A stretch of DNA of 64,000 nt from Alcanivorax sp. DP30 (GTDB taxonomy: Bacteria > Pseudomonadota > Gammaproteobacteria > Pseudomonadales > Alcanivoracaceae): contig NZ_WTUY01000002.1 in NCBI RefSeq assembly GCF_009882945.1, positions 126,927 to 190,926 of the forward strand, written 5' to 3'. Both the position numbers and the translations under genes were made by a program. Position 1 is the first letter of the stretch; each line of letters starts with the position of its first letter. The notes below the pieces were generated by a model that was not told where the DNA came from, made no database searches, and was given only the letters and a program-made list of their open reading frames with translations. Below, piece by piece: positions 9,461 to 18,236 of this stretch.

Positions 9461-9784
9461 ATGGAACGTCGTCGTTTTCGAAGGCCCCGGTTACGCCTGA
9501 ACGTGAAGGCCAGTATCGGCAGTCAGCCTATCGGTCACGTCCTGAATCTCACGGACGAAGGAATTTGCCTCACTGGACGAGGTGTCCCTCCAAGCCAGAT
9601 TCAGCCTCTGCGCCTTGATCTTCCCATAGCCTTGTATGGCCAGCGTGAAGTGGCGGTGATGGCAACGCCATGCTGGCATGATTATCTGCCTAACGGTCAT
9701 TGGCGTGGAGGCTTTCATCTGCAGGTAGATGACAATGCGGCCTCGATCCTGACCACGCTCGCCGGACGGTACGGCGACGTTTGA
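9461..9784 (+). CDS. PilZ domain protein (likely cyclic-di-GMP binding)
   Basis: 107 residues forming essentially a single PilZ domain. The N-terminal arginine cluster MERRRFRRPRLRL supplies the RxxxR half-site, followed by NLTDEGICL (a D/NxSxxG-like motif) and GGFHLQV. PilZ proteins bind cyclic-di-GMP and relay it to partner proteins. The ATG at 9461 is chosen because it places the arginine motif at the N-terminus and has AGAGGA six bases upstream; an earlier in-frame GTG at 9404 would add an unlikely leader. It stands alone. Confidence 0.78.
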   Translation: MERRRFRRPRLRLNVKASIGSQPIGHVLNLTDEGICLTGRGVPPSQIQPLRLDLPIALYGQREVAVMATPCWHDYLPNGHWRGGFHLQVDDNAASILTTLAGRYGDV

Positions 9785-9813
9785 TCGGGTAGAAAGCAGA
9801 AAACAGTAAACCT

Positions 9814-9841
9814 CCGAAAGCCTGCCAGCGCAGGCTTTCGG
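9814..9841. terminator. Bidirectional hairpin terminator between the PilZ gene and the convergent small ORF
   Basis: The perfect 11-bp stem CCGAAAGCCTG / CAGGCTTTCGG surrounds a 6-base loop, between two convergent reading frames. There is no long T-run on the plus side, so efficiency is uncertain. Confidence 0.55.
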
Positions 9842-9874
9842 GGTGGATGAGAACTGTGTGACGCCGTTCAGGGA

Positions 9875-10033
9875 TCAGGAATAACGCGAGTCCCGGTGTT
9901 CCCGGTTCTCGTTATTCTCCTCACCATGATGTCGCTGCCGTTTTGCATCGCGTTTGCGACGATCCCGGTCTGCGCGCTGGTGCTCTTCTTCCCATTCTTC
10001 CGGTTCGTAGTCATCAAATTGTCGACGACCCAT
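9875..10033 (-). CDS. Possible small, highly charged protein (hypothetical)
   Basis: 52 residues starting MGRRQFDDYEPEEWEEEH and continuing as a mix of Arg, Lys, Asp, Glu and His. No family is recognised. The ATG at 10033 has only a weak GTGAG ribosome binding site; a longer in-frame version starting at 10120 exists but adds an unconvincing leader. Hairpins on both sides (9814-9841 and 10144-10170) would make it a self-contained unit. It could be a chance ORF. Confidence 0.4.
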   Translation of the reverse strand: MGRRQFDDYEPEEWEEEHQRADRDRRKRDAKRQRHHGEENNENREHRDSRYS

Positions 10034-10143
10034 GGTGCTGCTCACTTTCCGCTGTTGATAGAAGTGATGCTGCCAACCCTGCTGGACAAAACCGGCAGCA
10101 TCTGAAGCGATATATAGCACTAAAGCGAAAGCGGGAGAAGTGC

Positions 10144-10170
10144 CCGTAACGGCATTTATCGCCGTTACGG
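10144..10170. terminator. Hairpin terminator downstream of the double GST_N gene
   Basis: The perfect 10-bp stem CCGTAACGGC / GCCGTTACGG has a 7-base loop and lies just past the stop of the minus-strand gene at 10193 and before the small ORF. Confidence 0.5.
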
Positions 10171-10192
10171 GGGTGGAGAGCTGACGAACGGA

Positions 10193-10951
10193 TTATCTGG
10201 CGTAGGTTTGTTCCAGATAGTCCAGAATGGCGGCGGACTCGAACATTTCCACGCCGGTATTTGGATCCACCAGATAGGGGACGGCGATTCTGCCGGCGCG
10301 ATCCATCAGTGTGACTCGATTGCGCTGGCTGGGAGCGTAGTCTGGCACCAGTTTTTTCCTGAGCGGCGGTAGCACCCAGTCCTGCCACTGGTCGCGGCCA
10401 CACTGGCGAAGCGTGTAGGGAATCTGCAATTCGGTCAGCCGCTCCCGGACCAGGCGGGCAAAGGGACTGGCTTCAAAGGAATAGAGTTCCAGAGGCTGTT
10501 CTGGCACCACGGATTCATCGCTGTAGATACCGCGCCGGGCGCGGGGCAGGGAAGCCGCCACAGAAGCAGCCGTGCGCAGGCTGCGCACCAGCCAGCGCTT
10601 TGGCGCGGGGCGCCCGCCGTATTCCTGGTACAGGTATTCGATAATGTCGCTGGACTCGTACAGGGCTGCACCGGTATTCGGATCCATCAGGTAGGGGAAC
10701 TGCTGCTTGCCTCCCAGTCGTTCTACCAGTGGGCGATAGCGATCGCCATCCTTGGGGCAGGGAAAGATCAGGGCATCCAGATCCAGATCGGTGAGTGCTT
10801 CGCGGACCAGACGACAGAACGGACAGCCTTCCATATCGTAAAGCTCAAGGGGCTCTGCGGGTTGGCGTGAGTGGCCGGCGGTATTGATTCCGCGCCCTTG
10901 CTGGAGCGTGGAGGACGCTAGTGACTGCAAAACATCCAGAGTGTGTGACAT
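10193..10951 (-). CDS. Tandem glutathione S-transferase N-terminal (thioredoxin-fold) domain protein
   Basis: 252 residues made of two GST_N-like units and no helical GST C-terminal domain. Unit 1 (about 34-115) has LELYDMEGCPFCRLVREAL with C43 and C46 in a glutaredoxin-style CPFC motif, then FPYLMDPNTGAALYESSDIIEYL. Unit 2 (about 153-250) repeats this plan as LELYSFEASPFARLVRERL and VPYLVDPNTGVEMFESAAILDYL, but both cysteines are replaced (ASPFA). It is probably a cytosolic thiol-linked protein of unknown substrate. The ATG at 10951 follows GGGAGACTTCTG. Confidence 0.82.
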   Translation of the reverse strand: MSHTLDVLQSLASSTLQQGRGINTAGHSRQPAEPLELYDMEGCPFCRLVREALTDLDLDALIFPCPKDGDRYRPLVERLGGKQQFPYLMDPNTGAALYESSDIIEYLYQEYGGRPAPKRWLVRSLRTAASVAASLPRARRGIYSDESVVPEQPLELYSFEASPFARLVRERLTELQIPYTLRQCGRDQWQDWVLPPLRKKLVPDYAPSQRNRVTLMDRAGRIAVPYLVDPNTGVEMFESAAILDYLEQTYAR

Positions 10952-11060
10952 CAGAAGTCTCCCGGAAAGATTGTCCGCACCATAGCAGCTCCCGGTTACC
11001 GTGCAATGGCTGCACAGACAGCGGCAAAGTGTTTGCCCTTTCCGCTCAATCTTCCTGTTA

Positions 11061-11082
11061 ACTCATGTCATTGAGTCATGAG
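11061..11082 (+). promoter_or_regulatory. Nested palindrome upstream of the beta-oxidation operon (candidate operator)
   Basis: CTCATG (11062-11067) is mirrored by CATGAG (11077-11082), and inside the same stretch ACTCA (11061-11065) is mirrored by TGAGT (11072-11076). It lies 117 bases before the thiolase start, in a 247-base promoter region. It does not fit the PsrA consensus I know, so the regulator is unknown. Confidence 0.3.
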
Positions 11083-11198
11083 GCGCTGGCAGGCACTCTT
11101 AGCTCCTCTCTATCGTGGGCAGGATGCCGCTTATCGCACTGCCCTTCATAACCCGTCAGCAAAGCGCTGACATCTGCCTGAGGCAAGAGGAAGGTTCC

Positions 11199-12410
11199 AT
11201 GACCGAAGCCTATATCTACGACGCGATTCGTACGCCCCGAGGTCGGGGCAAGAAGGACGGCTCGCTGCACACCGTGAAGCCGATTTCCCTGGTGGTTGGC
11301 CTGATTAATGAGATCAAGGCGCGCTTCCCGAACATGGACCCGGCGATGATCGACGATATCGTGATGGGTATCGTGTCCCCGCTGGGTGATCAGGGCGGTG
11401 TGCTGCCGAAAATCGCCGCGCTGGCTGCCGGTCTGCCGGAAACCGTATCCGGTCTGCAGATCAACCGTTTCTGCGCATCCGGTCTGGAAGCCGTGAACCT
11501 GGGAGCAATGAAAGTACGCTCCGGTTTTGAAGACCTGGTACTTGCCGGTGGTGTGGAAGTCATGAGTCGCGTTCCCATGGGCTCTGACGGTACCCCCTGG
11601 GCGCTGGACCCGGAAACCAATTTCGACACCGGCTTTATCCCCCAGGGTATTGGCGCTGACCTGATTGCCACTGTGGAAGGCTTCAGCCGCCGTGATGTTG
11701 ATGAATATGCTGCCAATTCCCAGGCTCGTGCGGCCAATGCATGGGAAAAGGGGTACTTCAGCAAGTCTGTTGTGCCGGTGAAAGACATGAACGGCCTGGT
11801 GGTGCTGGACCGTGATGAGCACGTTCGCGCTGGCACCACCGCGGACGCGCTGGGCAACCTGAATCCTTCCTTCGCCATGATGGGCGAAATGGGTGGGTTC
11901 GATGCCGTGGCCCTGCAGAAGTACCACTGGCTGGAAGAGATCAACCACGTTCATACCCCGGGTAACTCCTCCGGCATCGTGGACGGTGCGACCCTGCTGC
12001 TGATGGGGTCCAAGGAAGCCGGCGACAAGATGGGTGCCAAGCCCCGTGGCCGTATTGTTGCCACCGCTGTCAGCGGTGCCGATCCGACCATCATGCTGAC
12101 CGGTCCTGCACCGGCTGCTCGCAAGGCGCTGGCCAAGGCTGGCATGAAGGCCGACCAGATCGACCTGTGGGAAATCAACGAAGCCTTTGCTTCTGTGGCC
12201 ATGCGGTTCATGAAAGACATGGAAATCAGCTACGACATCACCAACGTGAATGGTGGTGCCATTGCCATGGGGCACCCGCTGGGTGCTACCGGTGCCATGA
12301 TCGTTGGCACCGTGCTGGACGAGCTTGAGCGGCGCGACCAGAAATTCGGCCTCTGTACCCTGTGTGTGGGTGCAGGTATGGGTATCGCCACCATTGTTGA
12401 GCGCCTGTAA
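11199..12410 (+). CDS. Acetyl-CoA C-acyltransferase (FadA/FadI-type thiolase)
   Basis: This 403-residue thiolase releases acetyl-CoA from 3-ketoacyl-CoA in the last step of fatty acid beta-oxidation. The nucleophile is C92 in [12 protein letters not shown]359 in GHPLGATGA and the second cysteine in TLCVGAGMG (about 388) complete the catalytic set. The ATG at 11199 gives the standard start [15 protein letters not shown] and has AAGAGGAAGG upstream; the in-frame ATG at 11115 would add 28 unlikely residues. It is 27 bases upstream of its multifunctional partner, so the two form an operon and probably a complex. The order thiolase then multifunctional protein is the reverse of E. coli fadBA. Confidence 0.93.
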   Translation: MTEAYIYDAIRTPRGRGKKDGSLHTVKPISLVVGLINEIKARFPNMDPAMIDDIVMGIVSPLGDQGGVLPKIAALAAGLPETVSGLQINRFCASGLEAVNLGAMKVRSGFEDLVLAGGVEVMSRVPMGSDGTPWALDPETNFDTGFIPQGIGADLIATVEGFSRRDVDEYAANSQARAANAWEKGYFSKSVVPVKDMNGLVVLDRDEHVRAGTTADALGNLNPSFAMMGEMGGFDAVALQKYHWLEEINHVHTPGNSSGIVDGATLLLMGSKEAGDKMGAKPRGRIVATAVSGADPTIMLTGPAPAARKALAKAGMKADQIDLWEINEAFASVAMRFMKDMEISYDITNVNGGAIAMGHPLGATGAMIVGTVLDELERRDQKFGLCTLCVGAGMGIATIVERL

Positions 12411-12437
12411 GCGGCCACCGGAATTGGAGATATTGAA

Positions 12438-14600
12438 ATGACTGAATCGACTATTCGCTGGGAAAAGGGCGCGGATAACATTGTTACCCTGACCCTGGAC
12501 GATCCGCAGCAGTCTGCGAATACCATGAATGATCGCTACACCAAGTCCATGCACGACACGGTGGAGCGTCTGGAAAAAGAAAAAGCCGACATTGCCGGTG
12601 TCATCATCACCTCAGCCAAGAAGACGTTCTTCGCCGGTGGCGACCTGCGTGACCTGATCCAGGTGAAGCCGGAAAATGCCCAACAAATGGCAGATGGCGG
12701 CAAACTCCTGAAAGGTGATCTGCGCAAGCTGGAAACGCTGGGTATCCCGGTTGTATGTGCCCTTAACGGCACCGCGCTGGGTGGTGGCCTGGAGATCGCC
12801 CTGTCATGTCATCGTCGCATCGCCCTGAACAACCCGAAGGCCCAGTTTGGTCTGCCTGAGGTGTCTCTGGGTCTGCTGCCGGGTGCCGGGGGTATCGTCC
12901 GTACCGTGCGTATGCTGGGTATCCAGAATGCCTTGATGAATGTGCTGATGCAGGGTCAGCGCATGAAGGTCGACAAGGCTCTCAAGGTCGGCATTATCGA
13001 TGAAGTGGTCGACAGCGAAGAAGACATGATCGCCAAGGCCAAGGAATTCATCCTGGCCAACCCGAAATCCCAGCAGCCCTGGGATGCCAAGGGCTACAAG
13101 ATCCCTGGCGGCACTCCGTCCACTCCCAAGTTTGCTGCCAACCTGCCGGCCTTCCCGGCTAACCTGCGCAAGCAGCTGAAAGGCGCCAACTACCCGGCAC
13201 CCAAGAACATCATGGCGGCCGCCGTGGAATCTGCCCAGGTAGACGTGGACAACGCCTTCAAGATCGAAGAGCGCTACTTCATCGATCTGGTAACCGGTCA
13301 GGTTGCCAAGAACATGATCAACGCCTTCTTCTTCAACCTGCAGGCCATCAACGGTGGCGCCAGCCGTCCCAAGGATGTGCCGAAGTTCACCGCCAAGAAA
13401 GTCGGTGTACTGGGTGCCGGCATGATGGGCGCAGGCATTGCCTACGTGACCGCCATGACTGGCTCCGAAGTGGTACTCAAGGACATCTCTGTCGAGAATG
13501 CCGAGAAGGGCAAGGACTACTCCCGCAAGCTGCTGGACAAGGCCATCTCTCGCGGCAAGATGACCGAAGAGAAAAAAGAGCAGGTGCTGTCCCTGATTAC
13601 GGCCACCGCCGATGCCAAGGATCTGGAAGGCGTGGACTTCGTTATCGAAGCCGTGTTCGAAAGCACCGAGCTGAAGCACAAGGTGTTCCAGGAAATCGAA
13701 GACGTGGTACTGCCTGACGCGGTGCTGGGGTCCAACACATCCTCCCTGCCGATCACCGGCCTGGCCAAGGGCGTGAAGAAGCAGGACAACTTCATCGGTA
13801 TCCACTTCTTCAGCCCGGTCGACAAGATGCCGCTGGTGGAAATCATCTGCGGTAAAGATACCTCTCCGGAAGTCCTGGCCAAGACCTACGATTACTGTTT
13901 GCAGATCCGCAAAACGCCGATCGTGGTGAACGACGCCCGTGGCTTCTTCACTACCCGTGTGATCGGCACCTTCGCCAACGAAGGTATCGCCATGCTGGGT
14001 GAGGGTGTTTCGGCGTCTTCTGTTGAGCAAGCCGCTCAGCAGGCAGGCTATCCGGTGGGCACCCTCAAGCTGATCGACGAAATCAACATGGGCACCGCCC
14101 TGAAGATCGGCAAGGCCGCCCGCGATGATGCAGAGCGGGAAGGTACTCCGATGCCTCCTGAGCATCCTGCAGAGCAGGTAATGAAGAAAATGGTCGAAGA
14201 GCTGGATCGCCCTGGCAAGCTGCAGGGTAAAGGCTTCTACGACTATCCGGAAGGTGGCAAGGCCAAGCTGTGGCCGGGGTTGAAAGATGCCTTTGGAGAC
14301 AGCACCGAGATCCCCATGAAGGATATGCAGGAACGGATGCTTTTCATCGAAGCCATGGAAGCGGTGAAGTGCTTTGAGGAAGGTGTTATCGAGTCTGTTG
14401 CCGATGCCAATATCGGTTCCATCTTCGGTATCGGTTTCCCGGGCTGGACTGGTGGTGTTATTCAGTACATCAACCAGTACGAGGGTGGCCTGAAAGGTTT
14501 CGTCCTTCGCGCCCAGGAACTGGCAGCCAAGTACGGCGAGCGCTTCAACCCGCCGGCACTGCTGGTAGAAAAAGCCGAGAAGGGTGAAATCTTCAAGTAA
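12438..14600 (+). CDS. Multifunctional beta-oxidation protein (enoyl-CoA hydratase / 3-hydroxyacyl-CoA dehydrogenase, FadB/FadJ-type)
   Basis: This protein hydrates 2-enoyl-CoA and oxidises 3-hydroxyacyl-CoA with NAD+. Residues 1-200 are a crotonase domain with the oxyanion motifs FFAGGDLRDL and ALGGGLEIALSCH and the catalytic FGLPEVSLGLLPGAGG. From about 320 the NAD-binding domain reads VGVLGAGMMGAGIAY, then EAVFES, SNTSSLPI and GIHFFSPVDKMPLVEI; the last third is the HADH C-terminal domain. At 720 residues it lies between FadB (729) and FadJ (714). A rho-independent terminator follows at 14624. In an alkane- or lipid-degrading organism this pair would be central to growth. Confidence 0.93.
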   Translation: MTESTIRWEKGADNIVTLTLDDPQQSANTMNDRYTKSMHDTVERLEKEKADIAGVIITSAKKTFFAGGDLRDLIQVKPENAQQMADGGKLLKGDLRKLETLGIPVVCALNGTALGGGLEIALSCHRRIALNNPKAQFGLPEVSLGLLPGAGGIVRTVRMLGIQNALMNVLMQGQRMKVDKALKVGIIDEVVDSEEDMIAKAKEFILANPKSQQPWDAKGYKIPGGTPSTPKFAANLPAFPANLRKQLKGANYPAPKNIMAAAVESAQVDVDNAFKIEERYFIDLVTGQVAKNMINAFFFNLQAINGGASRPKDVPKFTAKKVGVLGAGMMGAGIAYVTAMTGSEVVLKDISVENAEKGKDYSRKLLDKAISRGKMTEEKKEQVLSLITATADAKDLEGVDFVIEAVFESTELKHKVFQEIEDVVLPDAVLGSNTSSLPITGLAKGVKKQDNFIGIHFFSPVDKMPLVEIICGKDTSPEVLAKTYDYCLQIRKTPIVVNDARGFFTTRVIGTFANEGIAMLGEGVSASSVEQAAQQAGYPVGTLKLIDEINMGTALKIGKAARDDAEREGTPMPPEHPAEQVMKKMVEELDRPGKLQGKGFYDYPEGGKAKLWPGLKDAFGDSTEIPMKDMQERMLFIEAMEAVKCFEEGVIESVADANIGSIFGIGFPGWTGGVIQYINQYEGGLKGFVLRAQELAAKYGERFNPPALLVEKAEKGEIFK

Positions 14601-14623
14601 GATTTCCCTTTCCTGCAGTACAG

Positions 14624-14652
14624 AAAAGCCCGGCCATGCGCCGGGCTTTTTT
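14624..14652 (+). terminator. Rho-independent terminator of the beta-oxidation operon
   Basis: The 10-bp stem AAAAGCCCGG / CCGGGCTTTT has a 7-base loop followed by TT, 24 bases after the stop codon. Confidence 0.85.
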
Positions 14653-14773
14653 GTGGTCGTAGTGCCGTCATGAGCTTATCGAAGGGGTGATGGGCCCGGT
14701 ACAGCGTTCGCACGCCGTTGGTGATTTTCTCGCGTTCTCATTTGAAACCTGTCACTTGCTCCTCACGCCCGTA

Positions 14774-15184
14774 TTATCTCGGTCCCACCCAGAAGTGCGG
14801 ATTGCACGCCACTTCCCACAGATGCCCGTCAGGATCAGAGAAGTAGCCGGAATAACCTCCCCATTCAGTGGGACGTGCGGTCTTGATGACGGTGCCGCCG
14901 GCCTGTTCGGCTTGCCGGATCAAACTGTCAACGTCAGCAGGCGAATCCAGGTTATGGGCCAGGGCCACTCCACGGAATCCGCTGCCGTGGGCATCCATTC
15001 CGGCATCCTCTGCAAGGTCGTTACGGCCAAACAGCCCCAGCCAGGTGCCGTTAAGCTCAAAGAATGCCACCGGTGCATCATCGGGCATGGGGCGGCGGGG
15101 TAGGTCCAGTCCTTGCTCATAAAATTCAATGGAGGCCGCCAGATCGTCGACGCCAAGGGTTATCATGCTGATTCTGGGTTGCAC
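14774..15184 (-). CDS. VOC (glyoxalase/bleomycin resistance) superfamily protein
   Basis: 136 residues: MQPRISMITLGVDDLAASIEFYEQGL, then GLFGRNDLAEDAG, then GYFSDPDGHLWEVACNPHF. The opening strand-helix pattern and the DPDGHLWEV metal-ligand motif define the vicinal oxygen chelate fold. Close relatives are annotated only as VOC family proteins, and the substrate cannot be inferred. It runs divergently from the PPK2 gene, whose start is about 70 bases away. Confidence 0.85.
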   Translation of the reverse strand: MQPRISMITLGVDDLAASIEFYEQGLDLPRRPMPDDAPVAFFELNGTWLGLFGRNDLAEDAGMDAHGSGFRGVALAHNLDSPADVDSLIRQAEQAGGTVIKTARPTEWGGYSGYFSDPDGHLWEVACNPHFWVGPR

Positions 15185-15253
15185 GGCATGCTCCTCATTT
15201 TATGTACCGGGAGATCCCATTATGCTCAACACAGGATGTGGAGGGGAATGGTG

Positions 15254-16078
15254 ATGACAGCGTCGATATTTACCGAGGCGGTGACGCCAGGGATGCAGGT
15301 GGAAAGCCTCGAAACGCGCATTTCCACAGGCTCTGTAGCCGATCTGGGGAGCTCTCTGGATACGCTTAACGAATACCACCGGCGGCTAATGGCAAATCGC
15401 CGTTACGGTGTGCTGCTGGTGGTGCAGGGACTGGATGCTGCGGGCAAGGACAGTCTGATTCGTACTCTGGCCCAGGGCATGGATCCTGCTGGGTTCCGGG
15501 TGCACAGTTTTTCGCGGCCGTTGGGGGAGGAGGTGCATCATGACTTTCTTTGGCGTGTGTGGCGGCATCTGCCCGAGCGCGGGGAGGTGGTGGCATTCAA
15601 CCGAAGCCACTATGAGTCGGTACTGGCCGAACGGCTGTGGCCGATCTCCGAGCACGCCAGCGACGAATGGCCGCTGAAGTACCAATCCATCAATGCTTTT
15701 GAAGAGCATCTGCACCGTGAAGGCACTCGCATCATCAAGATCTGGCTCAATACCTCTCGAGATGAGCAGCGGAAGCGACTCGTGAAGCGCCTTGATAAGC
15801 CCAGAAAGCGGTGGAAATTCGATGACGCCGATATACGGAGCTGGGAGGCCCGGGCGGATTATCTGCAACTGGTCAATGAGGTGCTGCCGGCCACGCATAC
15901 CGAATACGCGCCCTGGCATGTGATACCCAACGACGACAAACCCGCTGCTCGAGCAGTGGTGGCCGCCATTCTGGCTGAGTCCCTGAAATCGCTCGCTCCA
16001 GAGTACCCCCGGGAGCACGCTGCCTGCATCGCCCGTTATCGCGAGCTGTTGCTCGACCAGGATAACGGCGATGCATAG
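15254..16078 (+). CDS. Polyphosphate kinase 2 family protein
   Basis: PPK2 enzymes transfer phosphate between polyphosphate and nucleotides, usually driving NDP or NMP phosphorylation. The 274-residue protein has a Walker A GLDAAGKDS (about 59-67), the second motif FNRSHYESVLAERL (about 110-123) and the basic lid segment KRLDKPRKRWKF. It is the short single-domain kind. The second of two nearby ATGs (15254) is chosen because GGAGGGG lies seven bases upstream; the first ATG (15248) is too close to it. The stop overlaps the start of the Na/Pi symporter gene by eight bases. Whether it prefers AMP, ADP or GDP cannot be told by eye. Confidence 0.88.
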   Translation: MTASIFTEAVTPGMQVESLETRISTGSVADLGSSLDTLNEYHRRLMANRRYGVLLVVQGLDAAGKDSLIRTLAQGMDPAGFRVHSFSRPLGEEVHHDFLWRVWRHLPERGEVVAFNRSHYESVLAERLWPISEHASDEWPLKYQSINAFEEHLHREGTRIIKIWLNTSRDEQRKRLVKRLDKPRKRWKFDDADIRSWEARADYLQLVNEVLPATHTEYAPWHVIPNDDKPAARAVVAAILAESLKSLAPEYPREHAACIARYRELLLDQDNGDA

Positions 16079-17609
16079 CCTATTGACCATGGTGGCCGGG
16101 CTTGGTCTGTTTCTCTTTGCGATGCAGCAGATTGAACAGGCGGTACAGGCCCTGTTCGGTGAAAAAGCGGCAGGCTGGCTGCGTGCAGGCACCTCGACGA
16201 CATTGAGAGGGGTAGCGGTTGGGGCCTTGATCACGGCGGTGATGCAGAGCAGTTCTCTGGTGGGTTTGCTGGTTCTAGCCTTTGTTTCCGCCGGAATTCT
16301 CCCCTTGCGACAGGCTATTGCGGTGATGCTGGGGGCGAATCTGGGAACCACGATCACAGGATGGCTGGTGGCGTTGCTTGGCTTCAAGCTCTCCCTGTCG
16401 GGCATCAGCTTGCCCCTGGCGGGAGCAGGGGGGCTAGCCTGGGTGTTGCTGCCCAAAGGGTTCTGGCGTGCCGCCGGACTTTTCCTGTTCGCGTTCGGGT
16501 TACTGATCTTTGGGCTCGACACCATGAAGCAGGCGGTGGAGGGCGTGGGACAGCGATTTGATCTTGCATGGCTGCAGGGGTACCCGCTCATTCTGTACCT
16601 GTTTGCGGGTGCGGTGCTCACTGCAATCATCCAGTCTTCCTCGGCGGCCATGCTGATTACCTTGTCGGCCCTCCACGGTGGTCTTGTGGGGTTGCCGGAA
16701 GCACTGGCTTTAGTGATTGGGGCGGACCTTGGCACCACTAGCACCTTGCTGCTGGGAGCGCTGAAAGGGTCTCTCAGCAAGAAGCAGGTTGCCGCTTTTC
16801 ATGTGCTCTATAACGTTGCGACGGCACTGGTGGCGTTTGTTCTGGTGATGCCGCTCTGGCCGTGGTTGATGACGAAATTGGGAATTCATGATCCGCTGTA
16901 TTCTCTGGTTGCCTTTCACAGCGGCTTCAATTTACTGGGGATTGTTATCTTCATGCCTTTTCTTGGATGGTTTGAAAAAGCCATTCGTCGTTTTATCGGG
17001 AAGAGGGACGGGGGAGGGGTGTTTACAGATATTGCCCCGAATTCAGGGGAGCCGGCATTGCTGGTGCTCGATCAGCACGCTGACAACCTGGTGGAGACGA
17101 TACGGCAGTTGTGTCAGCGACCGCTGTCGTCAGGCACGTTGGAGGCCTTTTACCACCGTTATGAGGCCATCACAGACCAGGAGCTGGTGATGGCGGATTA
17201 TGCCAATCGGGTCGCACAGGAAGCCCTGTCCGCCAGCCAGTCCGAGCGGCTGGGATTGTTACGCTCGAGAGTCAGAGAGGCAGTTTACGCGCTCAAGTCT
17301 GTCAAGGATGTGGTCGATGACATGGCGGCCATGGCCCGCAGTAATGATCCGGGCTTGCGGGCACTGGATGGTCATATCAGGAGGTATCTTGAGACGCTTT
17401 ATGGGGAGGCGACAGTAAACGTCCAAAACCATGCCTGTGCCATGGAGCGGTTGTTGGTGGAAGCTTACGGCCTGGTCCGCCCTGCACGGGAGCAGGGGAT
17501 CAGCGTGCTGAATCTTGCCCGGGAAATTGATGAAAGTGGCCGCCACTGGCTGCGTAGCAGGGCGGCAGACCGGGGAGCGGGAAGCGGCGATATAGTGCCT
17601 ATGGTTTAG
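16071..17609 (+). CDS. Na+/phosphate symporter family protein (NptA/PNaS) with PhoU-like tail
   Basis: 512 residues in the inner membrane. Two inverted membrane repeats each carry a QSSS signature: MQSSSLVGLLVLAFVSAG and IQSSSAAMLITLSALHGG, with GANLGTT and GADLGTT following, as in Na/Pi cotransporters. From about residue 330 a helical cytosolic region resembles PhoU. It overlaps the PPK2 gene by eight bases, so phosphate uptake and polyphosphate metabolism are translationally coupled. Its end overlaps the convergent receiver-domain gene by four bases. Confidence 0.9.
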   Translation: MHSLLTMVAGLGLFLFAMQQIEQAVQALFGEKAAGWLRAGTSTTLRGVAVGALITAVMQSSSLVGLLVLAFVSAGILPLRQAIAVMLGANLGTTITGWLVALLGFKLSLSGISLPLAGAGGLAWVLLPKGFWRAAGLFLFAFGLLIFGLDTMKQAVEGVGQRFDLAWLQGYPLILYLFAGAVLTAIIQSSSAAMLITLSALHGGLVGLPEALALVIGADLGTTSTLLLGALKGSLSKKQVAAFHVLYNVATALVAFVLVMPLWPWLMTKLGIHDPLYSLVAFHSGFNLLGIVIFMPFLGWFEKAIRRFIGKRDGGGVFTDIAPNSGEPALLVLDQHADNLVETIRQLCQRPLSSGTLEAFYHRYEAITDQELVMADYANRVAQEALSASQSERLGLLRSRVREAVYALKSVKDVVDDMAAMARSNDPGLRALDGHIRRYLETLYGEATVNVQNHACAMERLLVEAYGLVRPAREQGISVLNLAREIDESGRHWLRSRAADRGAGSGDIVPMV

Positions 17610-17968
17610 CTGGCCCTGGCCAGATAGCCCTCAAGCCAACGGCGCAGTTCGCTGGGCCGGATAGGCTTGGCCATCAGTGCATCACCACCAGAATCCAGGC
17701 TTTGCTGCTGGTAAGCTTCACTGCTGTTGCCGGAAATAAACAGGATAGGGATATTGCGGTCCTCGTTACGGACTTCCCGGGCCACACTGAAGCCATCCAG
17801 CACGGGCAACTCCACATCCAGAATCAATAGATCCACTTCGCGCTGCCTGAACAGACGCAATGCTGCCTCACCGTCGGCTGCAAGCACGTATTCGTGCTCC
17901 AGTTCCTCAATGATTCTGCAGATGATCAGGCTGACAGCCTTGTTGTCTTCGACGACCAGAATTCGCAT
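17606..17968 (-). CDS. Stand-alone response regulator receiver protein (CheY-like)
   Basis: 120 residues forming one receiver domain: acidic pair E7-D8, phospho-acceptor D51 in LILDVELP, the Ser of FISGNS (about 79) and the Lys of MAKPIR (about 101). There is no output domain and no adjacent histidine kinase, so it must act by protein contact or with a kinase encoded elsewhere. It is convergent with the Na/Pi symporter gene; any functional link is speculative. Confidence 0.9.
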   Translation of the reverse strand: MRILVVEDNKAVSLIICRIIEELEHEYVLAADGEAALRLFRQREVDLLILDVELPVLDGFSVAREVRNEDRNIPILFISGNSSEAYQQQSLDSGGDALMAKPIRPSELRRWLEGYLARAS

Positions 17969-18236
17969 GAGTCGTTTTTAGCTGATGGCGGGTTTCAGCA
18001 CAAGGGCGCATATTGATGATCGCAACAATTAGTGTGACAAGTTGCAACAGGTTGAGGCTGGAAGGCCTTGAAATTGATAAAATCATGCTCTTGGGGATCT
18101 GTCAGTGCAAGACTATGTCAATTGTCTGCATTTTCTTTATTATTGGCGTTCCAAGGCTCCGTGTACCGGGGTTACAGCAGCCCGGCTGACAATAATGCTG
18201 AACGGGCGGATCAGACGGTAGAGGATAGACTGATCG

